From Ruminococcus flavefaciens ATCC 19208 (GTDB lineage Bacteria > Bacillota > Clostridia > Oscillospirales > Ruminococcaceae), in NCBI RefSeq assembly GCF_000518765.1, contig NZ_JAEF01000024.1, forward strand, positions 1 through 64,000: 64,000 bases of DNA, read 5' to 3'. Both the position numbers and the translations under genes were made by a program. Below the pieces are notes generated by a model. It was not told where the DNA came from and did not search any database. It saw only the letters and a program-made list of their open reading frames with translations. This document shows, piece after piece, positions 16,015 to 26,400 of the stretch (position 1 is its first letter; the number at the start of each line of letters is the position of its first letter).

Positions 16015-18760
16015 CAAGCTGATCCTCCTCTATTTCATCATCCATGTATTCTCTTTGCTCAACAAGATTAAGATAATAAACCGCATATATTGGCTCTGAA
16101 CCAGCAGATCTTGGGAATCCCATGCCATAACCTACTATCAAATCATTATTCATATCAAAATCATCAATAGCATTTTCTGAGTCAGGTAATAAGTAATGTA
16201 TTATTATAATTGGGTTTCTTCCCTTAATGAGATATGCTCTGTCAGGGAAGCTCATTTTGCTGAGTTTATCTTCAGCTGCATTTCCGTATTTTTTCTCGTA
16301 TTCACTTCTTTTATATTCGCGGAAATCGTTTTCTGCTTCAGCTTTTTGTTTATCCGTAAGTCCATACTTGGTTAATCCCATAGTACCAATTCTTAGCTTG
16401 CTACCATATACGCTATATGGTACAGGCTTTCTTGAAAAAGGTCTTTTAGTCGGACGAATTGGTATGCCGCAGATTCTATGGGAAATTTCAGAGGATTTAC
16501 TTGAATATACAAGGACATCCCAAGTCTCAAATTCATTATTATTCTTTATATATTTGATTAGTGTGTCGGAATTGGCTTCCATATTCATAGGGTGATTGTT
16601 ATACTTGCTTAAATAATCACAAATTATATCACTCGGGACATTTGTCCAAAACAGAGGTTGCTTACCGCTTCCGACAGGATTGCCACATTGCGTTATAATA
16701 TCTTTCAAGAAACTGTCAGTTCTATTTCGATTGCCTCTAATTATATCTATATTTGGGCGGAAACGAGGAGTTTCAAAGAAAGATCCATCCAGAGTTATCC
16801 AGCGTTCAACTCGTTCGGAGTGTTTCATTTTGTTTTTGGCAGTTATAATAAGAGTTGTTGGATGTGCACGTACCTTTAATCCAAATTCCTTTGGAGTTGC
16901 TCCGAGACGATTCATTCTGGAAATCTCTTCACGTAGTTCGTTAGCTGCCTGTGTGATATGAGCATACCAGCCTATGGCATCGTCCGGCATCCAAATTCTG
17001 AACAAATCCTCATAGCCGCTTCTATAACCAAACCATCTGCCCATCTGCATTAATGTATCATACATTTGAGTGTTTCTATGGAAATAGCTTACCATCAAAC
17101 CTTCAAGAGTAAGTCCTCTTGATAGGCTTAAACCACCAACGGCAATAACTCTAAGGCCAGTATCATTATACATAGCATAATCCAGCATTTTTGTACTGCT
17201 TTTTTGGTTGATTGTTCTAACTTCAATAGGTGAAACAGCATTATAAAGGTATTCTTTTTGAATTATTTCCCACGGAATAGCATATTTTTCAAAAAATGGA
17301 TAATTTGTTTTATACCAGTCTTCTCTTAAAGCATTAAGAAATGGATTTTTGCAAGCTTCTTCTTCGTCAAGCATACAATAGTGCTTAATATCCTGAATGC
17401 TCTCGAATAGCCATTCATTTATTTTTTGACTTATCTTGTTTTGAACTAAGACAAATCGACTTACATTTACTAACATCGATCTATGTGCGGTTTTATCGCC
17501 ATTAATATCACGTGCTACATTTGCTAATATAAAGTACCTTAATGCCGAATATAAACTATCGGGCAATGAATTAATTGGTATATCTTGTTTATGCTTATAT
17601 GGGAAATAATCACCTGCATCGTCAAGTGTTGCTAATGATTTCGAATAAGAAGCATCATCACCAAAAAGCTCGTTACTGCCAATATAGTTTGTTGGAGCAT
17701 CGAGTGAATATATATAGTCTGATGGAAATAAGTCATCATTTTCCATTTCTTCTGTTTTTTCAGGAAGAATGAAAATATTGGCAAAAGGAGTAGCTGTAAC
17801 AGCTATATAAGAGCTTGAATTAAAAAGACTTAATAATTTCCGTATATGACGATTAATAGTAGTAGGGTTATTATCTTCTTTTGTGTTTATAGAAGCATTA
17901 TCTGCTTCATCATCAATAAGAAGCAGTGGGTAATTAATCTTTCCATTGCCTTTTTTGTTATCCTCAAGCCAACCTATTAAGTTTTCCAGCGTCCTTGCGT
18001 TTTTCTTTAATACAAAAACAACAGGTTCTTTTGTCATATTATCAAGATTGACATTCATGCTATTTAGAGTTGCTTTTTTGAAATCACTTGCCTCAGTAGT
18101 GAATCCGGTAGCAAATCTGTTAGCATCCTTTAATCCAACACCTTTACGAAGTGTTTGACTGTTGCGTTGCAAGTAAGCCTTACTGCTTCGACCAATAAAT
18201 CCTTCATCGACACGTTCTTGTGTTTGTCGTCTTAAGCTTTCAACTGTTCCAGTAAGAAGAATTATTACTCTATAACCGACATCAGCAGCTTTGTTCATAA
18301 TAGCAATATAGTTAGCCGTTTTACCTGACTGAACATCACCTATAAGTAAACCTCGCCTGTGAAGTATTCCGCCTGATTGAGGATTTCCCGCAAGATCTAC
18401 AATTTTATCTGATACATTATCTATTGTTGCAATAATATTTGAAGGACGTTGCATATCTTCTTCCAGATATAAAACATATCTATTCCAATAATACCAATAA
18501 TCACTGCTTTCTTTAGCTTTCAAAGCATTAAGCCATGGTGTGTATGGTGTTTCAATTGAAATACCTACATCCATTTCAACATCTAACGCTGACTGCAACT
18601 TTTTTATTACAAAATCAATTTCATTTTCTGTAATATCTGGGAGCATAGGCTTTACCATATCACTTGCTTGCTGAAGTTCATCTTCTTTAGGCACTCTATT
18701 GGGAGCAATGTTTTTTAAACAAGCTCGAACAAGATCTTCAAAAAGTTTTAAATTAGCCAT
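16001..18760 (-). CDS. Z1-domain helicase-like ATPase
   Basis: The product is 919 residues. The Z1 domain is a superfamily II helicase-like module known from these restriction-type operons. Walker A is GDVQSGKTAN at about residues 141-150. LLTGTVESLRRQTQERV follows as motif Ia. Walker B is LLIDDEADNASIN near residue 280, and VTATPFANIF is a motif III-like block. GLSLSRGLTLEGL and QMGRWFGYRSGYEDLFRIW near residues 545-600 are the C-terminal helicase motifs. There is no TM segment. It probably translocates or remodels DNA for the partner nuclease. It overlaps both neighbours (8 bases with the GHKL gene, 14 with the PD-(D/E)XK gene), a tightly coupled operon. Confidence 0.92.
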   Translation of the reverse strand: MANLKLFEDLVRACLKNIAPNRVPKEDELQQASDMVKPMLPDITENEIDFVIKKLQSALDVEMDVGISIETPYTPWLNALKAKESSDYWYYWNRYVLYLEEDMQRPSNIIATIDNVSDKIVDLAGNPQSGGILHRRGLLIGDVQSGKTANYIAIMNKAADVGYRVIILLTGTVESLRRQTQERVDEGFIGRSSKAYLQRNSQTLRKGVGLKDANRFATGFTTEASDFKKATLNSMNVNLDNMTKEPVVFVLKKNARTLENLIGWLEDNKKGNGKINYPLLLIDDEADNASINTKEDNNPTTINRHIRKLLSLFNSSSYIAVTATPFANIFILPEKTEEMENDDLFPSDYIYSLDAPTNYIGSNELFGDDASYSKSLATLDDAGDYFPYKHKQDIPINSLPDSLYSALRYFILANVARDINGDKTAHRSMLVNVSRFVLVQNKISQKINEWLFESIQDIKHYCMLDEEEACKNPFLNALREDWYKTNYPFFEKYAIPWEIIQKEYLYNAVSPIEVRTINQKSSTKMLDYAMYNDTGLRVIAVGGLSLSRGLTLEGLMVSYFHRNTQMYDTLMQMGRWFGYRSGYEDLFRIWMPDDAIGWYAHITQAANELREEISRMNRLGATPKEFGLKVRAHPTTLIITAKNKMKHSERVERWITLDGSFFETPRFRPNIDIIRGNRNRTDSFLKDIITQCGNPVGSGKQPLFWTNVPSDIICDYLSKYNNHPMNMEANSDTLIKYIKNNNEFETWDVLVYSSKSSEISHRICGIPIRPTKRPFSRKPVPYSVYGSKLRIGTMGLTKYGLTDKQKAEAENDFREYKRSEYEKKYGNAAEDKLSKMSFPDRAYLIKGRNPIIIIHYLLPDSENAIDDFDMNNDLIVGYGMGFPRSAGSEPIYAVYYLNLVEQREYMDDEIEEDQLDDED

Positions 18761-20228
18761 CGTTATTCAACTCCTCTGTAAGATATTCAACTATTTTTTT
18801 ATAATTGCAAAACGGATCGGTTTGAATCATTATTTGTATTTGCTCACTGCGCATTGGGTTGTCTTTAATATTATTAAGTATGATTTTTGCGAATTCCCAA
18901 GCCTCTGCTTCGGCATCTTTTTCTTTTCTGACATTAACTTGTTCTTCATTATTCAAATCAACATATAACTGATTTAAAGGAAGATTACCCTCAACAAGTT
19001 TGAGGTAATTTTCAAGCAATGACTTCTGTGCTGAATCTAAGGATTCACATAAAGTGTTTAGAAAAATGTGATCGCGATTAAGATTATAAACCACACCTTC
19101 TCTTATATGTGTCTTATTCCAAAGATGATTGCCTTTATCGCTTATTTCACGTTTTCCGCGAAAAGTCCATGCACGCTTGCTACCTTCTGAAATTCGTTCT
19201 ACAATTCGTTCCAAATTCTTTTTAATTACATCAGGCGGAATTGCAGAGGATTTTCTTATATCTAGTGTCCATAAATGATCGAGTGCATTAGGAATGTCCA
19301 CTCGTATTCTTGCTAATTTGGACAATTCATCTTTCCTGTGGAATCTAAACCAGGTTCCCCACACTAATAAACGCTTATTTCTGTATATGTAAAATCCTTG
19401 ATTCTTTGTTAGTCCTTCACTACCGCCAAGTTCATCCTTTTCTTGACGTGTCAACTTGCTGATATGCGGAAGCATATAACAAGATACATTAACAATATGC
19501 TTTTCAATAATAAATTTTTCATCTGCCTGAAAATTTGTACTTTTACCGATAAGAAACGGATCCTTAGGTGTTAACGGTAGCTTATTGATATTTATACTTA
19601 TTTTTTTAATTCCCGTTTCTCCAGATAAATACCTATGAAAGACCAATGAAAGGTGATTTCGTACATAGTCCATTTGCTTATTCATGATTTTATCTGTAGC
19701 AGTAGCACCTTCGAGCATCCTGTCTAAGTTTTCCCATATTACTAATGTTCCATGTTCAAGCTCTTTTAATTGAATATTGTATTGAGGGATTTTATCTATA
19801 TCAGCTTTATCTAGCTTAATCAATGACCAAGAACCAGTACGATAAACTTCGTCCAAGTCCCACCTTCGCCCTTCAAGAACAGCACCTTGTTTAGAAATTA
19901 CGGTAAGGCAACGACATTGTGAAAGAGAAGCTGTTTTTAAGCCCAAGCCAAATCTTCCTAAATCATTTTCAGCTCGATCTTTTAAAGAACTCTGGCTGCC
20001 ATATCGCATAGCATTATTAATTTGCGTTTCGTCCATTCCTACACCATTATCTAAAATTGAAACATATGGAACAGCATCATATGGGGAGAAGAAAATATTG
20101 ATCTCATTAGCTGATGCAGCAACACTATTATCGACAATATCAGCAATTGCAGCTTCTAAATTATATCCTATTGCTCTTGTGGATTCCATAAGAACTGGTG
20201 CAAAAGGCGGCATATCAATTATTTTCAT
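18753..20228 (-). CDS. GHKL ATPase of the MutL/MORC type
   Basis: The product is 491 residues. The N-terminus is a histidine-kinase-like (Bergerat-fold) ATP-binding domain: N-box EAAIADIVDNSVAA, G1 DNGVGMD, then GRFGLGLKTASLSQC. A transducer-like segment follows that keeps the S5-type fold of MutL/MORC (KNQGFYIYRNKRLLVWGTW, then ARIRVDIP). There is no histidine phospho-acceptor or TM segment, so it is not a sensor kinase. Iyer, Abhiman and Aravind described such ATPases next to Z1, DUF4420, AIPR, Dcm and Vsr as restriction-modification systems related to the origin of eukaryotic MORC proteins. ATP-driven clamping on DNA is the likely role. Confidence 0.9.
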   Translation of the reverse strand: MKIIDMPPFAPVLMESTRAIGYNLEAAIADIVDNSVAASANEINIFFSPYDAVPYVSILDNGVGMDETQINNAMRYGSQSSLKDRAENDLGRFGLGLKTASLSQCRCLTVISKQGAVLEGRRWDLDEVYRTGSWSLIKLDKADIDKIPQYNIQLKELEHGTLVIWENLDRMLEGATATDKIMNKQMDYVRNHLSLVFHRYLSGETGIKKISININKLPLTPKDPFLIGKSTNFQADEKFIIEKHIVNVSCYMLPHISKLTRQEKDELGGSEGLTKNQGFYIYRNKRLLVWGTWFRFHRKDELSKLARIRVDIPNALDHLWTLDIRKSSAIPPDVIKKNLERIVERISEGSKRAWTFRGKREISDKGNHLWNKTHIREGVVYNLNRDHIFLNTLCESLDSAQKSLLENYLKLVEGNLPLNQLYVDLNNEEQVNVRKEKDAEAEAWEFAKIILNNIKDNPMRSEQIQIMIQTDPFCNYKKIVEYLTEELNNDG

Positions 20229-20248
20229 ACTTTTACCCTCATTAAAAT

Positions 20249-20485
20249 TTATAAATCAAGCTCTTTACCAATAAGTTCAATTAGATATTTGGCAGTATCT
20301 TTGTCTAATTGCAATGATTGGCTAATTTTACCTGGATTTTCACGATCAGATCTACCATAAGTGTCAATCTGAATATATTTTTCGCCATACATTTCAAAAG
20401 TCGTATAAGTAGTATATACCTTTTCATGTACAGAATTTCTCTGTTTTTCTATTTTCTCAATGTTATTTATATCTAATTGAGCCAT
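20249..20485 (-). CDS. Small conserved first protein of the restriction-modification operon
   Basis: The product is 78 residues, starting MAQLDINNIEKIEKQRNS and continuing with a YTTFEMYGEKYIQIDTYG strand pair and GKISQSLQLDKDTAKYLIELI. It has a strong GGAGGG ribosome site and is the first gene after the operon promoter, 20 bases before the GHKL gene. The compact pattern (charged helix, beta hairpin with QIDTYGR, C-terminal helix) is familiar from other operons of this type, where it is often misnamed. No enzymatic motif is present. A regulator or small subunit of the complex is the most that can be inferred. Confidence 0.65.
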   Translation of the reverse strand: MAQLDINNIEKIEKQRNSVHEKVYTTYTTFEMYGEKYIQIDTYGRSDRENPGKISQSLQLDKDTAKYLIELIGKELDL

Positions 20486-20570
20486 GATCTTATCCCTCCT
20501 GTAATATTATAAAATTGTTTTAACCAGAAAAATGGTGAATTTCTTCTGATTGTACATTATCTCAAAATAT

Positions 20571-20599
20571 ATTATAACACAAATGCGCTTTTATGTCAA
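20571..20599 (-). promoter_or_regulatory. Consensus promoter of the eight-gene restriction-modification operon
   Basis: On the minus strand TTGACA (20599-20594), 17 bases, TATAAT (20576-20571). It reads into the small gene starting at 20485, leaving a leader of about 80 bases. Confidence 0.88.
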
Positions 20600-20817
20600 C
20601 GATGTCGAAATTATAGTTAATGTTATTATCTTTAAAATTTAAATAATTAAAACCAGGAAAGTATACGATTATATTTGTTTATATGTAACTGCTATTAAGA
20701 ACGATGATTGGTTTAAATTCTCTTTTTTTTATTGTGCCTTTGTGATAAATAAATCTTTTCTGCTTTGTATATTTTAACATTATTTATTAAGAAAATGTTA
20801 TGTTTCAACATATGCAA

Positions 20818-20846
20818 TTGACTATACGCAGCTTAATTTGTATAAT
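20818..20846 (+). promoter_or_regulatory. Promoter of the dynamin/HerA/HNH/SUKH operon
   Basis: TTGACT (20818-20823), 17 bases, TATAAT (20841-20846), about 40 bases before the GTPase start, which has an AAGGAGGG ribosome site. Between this and the divergent promoter at 20599 lies about 220 bases of AT-rich DNA with no gene visible. Confidence 0.85.
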
Positions 20847-20890
20847 TATTATATAAGAATTCCTTTTAAGGATTTATAAGGAGGGTAACT

Positions 20891-23446
20891 ATGTCCAACA
20901 TTATTAAATTCAAAATTGTAAGTAATCCATATAAAGAGGATATAAAATTTGGCACTATAGATGAAAACTCTAATCAAATGATAGAAGTATCAAAAGATGA
21001 AAACAGTGATTTGAATAGCGATGAAATAAGAAAAGGTTTCTTTCCTTATAATGTAAAGAAAATAATTAACGAAATAATAGCTATGAAATCTAAACAAGGA
21101 AATGTTATTCAGATAGAATTTGAAGGAACTGATGATGAATTTTCTGAGTTAGAAGAGCTATGCCAAGAAAAAGAATACCAGAACAGAATCGAGCTTTTGC
21201 CTCAAACAAGATACCTAAATAATGCAAAAGATATACTTCCAAAGATTGCCGAAATTTTTCAGGAGATGCAGCCTCTAATTGCTGACAGCATTAATTCTAA
21301 TCCAGAAATAGCTTTGATGAGAAAAAAATTCGATGAAGCTGTTGATAATAAAAAAATCCCCATATGTGTTATTGGTAATTACAGTTCGGGTAAGTCAACA
21401 TTTATAAATGCGCTTATTGGCAAGGAGATATTACCAAGTGGAGATGATCCAATAACTGATTGTGTGTATCAGCTTAATCGTTCACACAGTTCAGAATCAG
21501 GTTATGTTGAATTTGATTATTTTAATTTACCATTAAAAATATCAATAGAAAAACATAACAGCAGAGGAAAAGGATGTGTTATTTCTGGTCCGGGCAAACG
21601 TGATGATGAATTTATGTGTGAAATACAAGATGAGATGGATAAACTTACAGCGAGTTCTATCCATGTAAGAATTCATTTTTTACTTGTTTTAATTGAAAAA
21701 CACAAAAAGAAATTAAAAAGGAATAATATTGAGAAAGATATTAGTTCATTAATAAAAATCAATCTTCCTTTCAGTAAAGAAGGCGTTCTTTCTCAATCAC
21801 AGTATAATTATGTAATATTTGATACTCCTGGAGAAGGTTCTGCAACGAATATTGATCACTCTAAAATTCTTGAACAGCAAATGCAACTTTTATCTAATGG
21901 CCTTATAATGTTTATTACTGATAATAAATCACTTGATAAAGTTGAAGGAAGGGATTTGTGTGAGAAAATAATATCAATGAATTGTTTTGACAAAAGATTT
22001 ACCATGGTTATTGCTAATCGTGCAGATAGTGCACGATTACCTAAAGATGGCTATTTTGAACCTGAAGAAATAGAGGATAAGCTTAGTCAAACTGTATGTA
22101 GGACATTACAATCAAATCGAATTTTTTATGTTTCATCTATTGTTGGATTAGGTTCAAAACAGGAAGATGACTTTATCGATGAAGATTATCAAGATGTGTA
22201 TGACAAAGAAATCGAGTCATATCTTAATCCAAATTCAAAACATCCTAAAGCTTTATATAAATCAAATATTATTCCAGTGCAAATAAAGAATAAATGTGTT
22301 AAGTGGTCGGAGGAAGAACCCAATAAAGCATTTGCTAATAGCGGACTATTTTGGATTGAACAGGAAATTAGATTATTTGCTGAAGTACATTCACCCTATA
22401 ATAAGTGCACTTTGTCAAAGAAATTCCTTGATGAAATAATCTCTGAAACGACAAATCGCATTGTTAAAAATGTTAAGCAGTGTGAAGTAACAAAAAAAGA
22501 GTTGAATGAAAAACTCATAAATGACAAAAACGAATTTATTATTTCACTTGATAAAAAAGTAAAGGAAGTTGGAGATGAAATTGCTGCTAATTATCCAACC
22601 AAAGAGATGAAAGACATTACAGTAAAAGCATATAATTCTATAACGCGCGAATACTTAGATGAAAGACAAACAGCAATTGAAAAGGAAATCGGTGAAAAGC
22701 ATAACTATAATGAACTAAAAAGCGCACCTGTTTTGACTCAAAAAGATGCCGCTGACGCCCCCCCTGAAAATTCTAAATCGTTTACTGCGTATAAGCAGAA
22801 AAAAGAGTATAAAAAGAATCTTCATGATCTTGAAAAACAAATTGAAAAAGAAGTATCCGAATCTCTTCTCAAAGAAATAAAAGAACAATTTACCCAAGAC
22901 ATTCACGGTAACCAAACTAAACTAGAGATGGCTTCACAAAATTATTGGTTACAAGCTTCAGAATCATTTAAAAATACAATGATAGATTATGTAACTAAGT
23001 CAGAGGGCATAAGTGATGAGAAAAAAATAGAACTTGAAAAGATAATTGCGGATTATAAGACTTTAACATTCGAAAAAAATGCGGATATGGTTTTTGTTTT
23101 TTCAGAATTGACAAAGCATTGGCTCAAAATAGGTAGTTTTGTTATTGGAGCTTCCAACTCTCTAAATCTTAATAAATTAAAGACAAGATATAACTCTTCA
23201 ATGCGTGATAATACCAGTGAAATGCTAAATAAGCTTAAAACGAGCCATGAAGGCAGTTTTAAGACATGGAAAAGCAACTTAATCAATGATCTTAAAGACA
23301 ACATCATAAAATTAAACCCTGATCTAAGAGATCTTAATAATAGTATTATTCAGCAAGAAGAAAACATTGCAAAATCAGAGAATACCAAAAATCGTTTAAA
23401 TGACTATAAGGTACAGATTGAAAATTTAATGAACTGGATTCAATAA
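20891..23446 (+). CDS. Dynamin-like GTPase
   Basis: The product is 851 residues. An N-terminal region of about 155 residues has no recognised domain. The large GTPase domain follows: G1 GNYSSGKST (about 162-170), a threonine in the DPIT segment as G2, G3 FDTPGEG (about 311-317) and a G4-like NRAD (about 375). The long spacing between G1 and G3 is typical of bacterial dynamin-like proteins. The C-terminal 350 residues are lysine/glutamate-rich helices and coiled coil (KKEYKKNLHDLEKQIEKEV). No strong TM hairpin is apparent except a weakly hydrophobic stretch near HWLKIGSFVIGAS. Bacterial dynamins bind and remodel membranes, and some protect against phage lysis. It starts a four-gene operon, 16 bases before the HerA-like gene. 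Confidence 0.88.
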   Translation: MSNIIKFKIVSNPYKEDIKFGTIDENSNQMIEVSKDENSDLNSDEIRKGFFPYNVKKIINEIIAMKSKQGNVIQIEFEGTDDEFSELEELCQEKEYQNRIELLPQTRYLNNAKDILPKIAEIFQEMQPLIADSINSNPEIALMRKKFDEAVDNKKIPICVIGNYSSGKSTFINALIGKEILPSGDDPITDCVYQLNRSHSSESGYVEFDYFNLPLKISIEKHNSRGKGCVISGPGKRDDEFMCEIQDEMDKLTASSIHVRIHFLLVLIEKHKKKLKRNNIEKDISSLIKINLPFSKEGVLSQSQYNYVIFDTPGEGSATNIDHSKILEQQMQLLSNGLIMFITDNKSLDKVEGRDLCEKIISMNCFDKRFTMVIANRADSARLPKDGYFEPEEIEDKLSQTVCRTLQSNRIFYVSSIVGLGSKQEDDFIDEDYQDVYDKEIESYLNPNSKHPKALYKSNIIPVQIKNKCVKWSEEEPNKAFANSGLFWIEQEIRLFAEVHSPYNKCTLSKKFLDEIISETTNRIVKNVKQCEVTKKELNEKLINDKNEFIISLDKKVKEVGDEIAANYPTKEMKDITVKAYNSITREYLDERQTAIEKEIGEKHNYNELKSAPVLTQKDAADAPPENSKSFTAYKQKKEYKKNLHDLEKQIEKEVSESLLKEIKEQFTQDIHGNQTKLEMASQNYWLQASESFKNTMIDYVTKSEGISDEKKIELEKIIADYKTLTFEKNADMVFVFSELTKHWLKIGSFVIGASNSLNLNKLKTRYNSSMRDNTSEMLNKLKTSHEGSFKTWKSNLINDLKDNIIKLNPDLRDLNNSIIQQEENIAKSENTKNRLNDYKVQIENLMNWIQ

Positions 23447-23462
23447 TCATGGAGGTGTTTAA

Positions 23463-26400
23463 ATGGGATTAATGAAGATAATTTCAGGAGCCACATCAAA
23501 GGTTAATGATAAAATTTCCAAAGCAGCAGCTCTAAGCCCTAAACAACTAAGTGATATAGCTGATAAAAGAGAAAATTACCTTCTCGAAATGCCTAAACCT
23601 AATGATGTGATTGCTCAGGCTACAACGGAAAAATTAATTGCTGCTAATAGTATTGAAGTATTTAATGCTTATCTGCCGCAAATATCAAAAATATATTCTC
23701 CAATTGAAAAGGATTTTTTCGATAGTGAGTATAATATACGATATTTTAATATTACAAAATGGGTTACTGACAAAAAGGAAAATAGCCTTGAAAAACTTGT
23801 AAATGTATATGCTGTTTTATCTGATGAAACATGTAATATTGCCCTTGTTTTTCATAGAAAATGTCAAGAAACACAAGTGTATCTAGCTGTAACCAATACT
23901 AAAAACGCTAACAATAATAATGATGCTGATACGTACAAAAAGCGCCTTCAGGAAGCTATAAAAGGGAATTTTCCTGGTACTGAATTTGGTATTGACTCTG
24001 GAAGCGGTATTCCGCCTTTTCTAAATAATGATATTCCTTATTCTGTTGCATCAGCCTCAAATATTCCAACGGAAAAATCAGAAAAATTTATTAGTCAAAC
24101 TATTGAAAAACTATTGGACGGTATTGTCCCTAGTAAAAATAAGGAAGAATATACCTTGATTTTACTAGCTTCACCAATAAATGATGTCGAAGATAGAAAA
24201 CTTCGACTTGCAGAGATATACACTGGTTTAAAGCCATATGAATCATGGCAAACAAATTTTACTTTTACTGAACTACACACAGAAGGTTCAACAGCTACGG
24301 TTGGTGTGAATGTTGGTGCAAGTGCTGGTATTCAGAATGGGCAGACATCATCTGCTACGAATTCTGACGCTGTTGCTAATAGTGAAAGTGATACAGAGAC
24401 AGACACAACGAATGATGGAACTTCAGATACAAATAGTGAAATGAACTCTGATATGACTTCAGACACTGACACGACGGCAAATTCACATACTGATAATAAA
24501 TCATCTTCAAATACAGATACAAATACTATATCAAACACTGATAATACATATGAGGCTACAAGTGATAATAAAAATGTTAATGCTTCTTTGATTCTCGTTG
24601 GCGGCGGAAGTAGTTGGGGAACAACATCTGGCTCTGGTAAAGCAAGTACAACTGCTAAAGGAACAGCCAAAACACTAATGGAAGGCTCGGCTGATACTGT
24701 AACTAATACAGCGGCTAAAACCGTTGCCAAGACTCTTGCTAATACTGTTTCTAAAACGACTTCAAGTCAAGTTGGGCATGCTGTTGCCAAAACACTTGGA
24801 AAAACAGTTACTAATACCCTATCAAAAACAGCTGGAGTATTTAGCAGCACTAGCTTAGGTGTGAATTTTGGAATGAATTTTGCTCGTTCATCAAATGTAA
24901 GTGCATCAGTTGGAAAAAACGAAGGTATTGTACAGTCGTTTGAAAACTACAATATAAAGCATGCTTTAGAATTGCTTGAAGATCAAATGAAACGCTTAGA
25001 ACAAAGTACCGCTCTTGGTATGTGGGATTTTGCAGCATATGTTCTTTCTGAAGATAGAAATGTTGCAAATAATGTTGCTCATACTTATTTGTCATTAACT
25101 CAAGGTGAATCGTCATATATGTCAAGTTCAGCTGTCAATCTTTGGAGAGGTGACATAGAAAGTACTGACATTTATGCAAAAACGATATGCAGTTACTTAA
25201 GAGAATTACGACATCCAATATTTGCTTTAAATCCTGACATAGTTAATTCAAAAGAAGGAAAAGACTTTCAAGTTTATCCAACAGTTGTAACAGCAACAAC
25301 AAGTCTTTCCGGTAAGGAACTTGCATATTCATTGAATTTTCCGCAAAAATCCATTTCTGGACTGCCTGTTATTCAATGTGCAGATTTTGGAAGAAGTGTA
25401 TCTTCTTTTGAGATTTCTCCTGCTGAAGAGGAAAAATATTATTTGGGAAACATTTTTCATATGCTTCATGAGGAGAAGCTTCATGTAGAATTGTCACCAA
25501 ACGCTATGACATCCCATACGTTTATTACCGGAAGTACCGGTTCCGGTAAATCAAATACTGTTTATCAATTACTAAGTGAAGCGATAAATGATGGGAAACA
25601 TTTTCTTGTAATTGAACCTGCAAAAGGCGAGTATAAAAACGTATTCGGCAATGAAGAAAATGTAAGCGTATTTGGAACGAATCCATATTTGATGCCTTTG
25701 TTAAAGATCAATCCGTTTAGTTTTCCGAAAAAAATACATATTTTAGAACACCTTGATGGATTGATTGAAATATTTAATGTATGTTGGCCAATGTATGCTG
25801 CAATGCCGGCAGTATTAAAAAACGCCATTGAAAGCGCATATGAAGATTGCGGTTGGGATTTAAAAACTTCTAAAAATGCTTTTTCAGATGACTTGTATCC
25901 CAATTTCGATGATGTTGTTCGCAATATAAAAAAGATAATTGATTCAAGTGAATATGACACCGAAAACAAAGGTGCTTATAAAGGCTCGCTTATTACAAGG
26001 CTTAAATCATTAACAAATGGTATTAATGGAATGATTTTTACAAATGATGAAATATCAAGTGAAGCTTTATTTGAAAACAATGTTATATGCGATTTGAGCA
26101 GGGTGCGTTCCAACGAAACCAAATCATTAATAATGGGACTTCTAATTTTGAAACTTCAAGAATATCGCTTAGAAAGTTCTAAAATGAATGCTGATTTACA
26201 ACATATAACTGTAATTGAGGAAGCTCACAACCTTTTGAAGCGTACTTCAACAGAGCAGCCTGTTGAAGGAGGTAATCTGCTTGGCAAAAGTGTCGAAATG
26301 CTTTCGAACTCAATAGCCGAAATGCGAACATACGGTGAAGGATTTATTATTGTGGATCAATCACCTGGATTGTTGGATATGTCTGTAATTCGTAATACAA

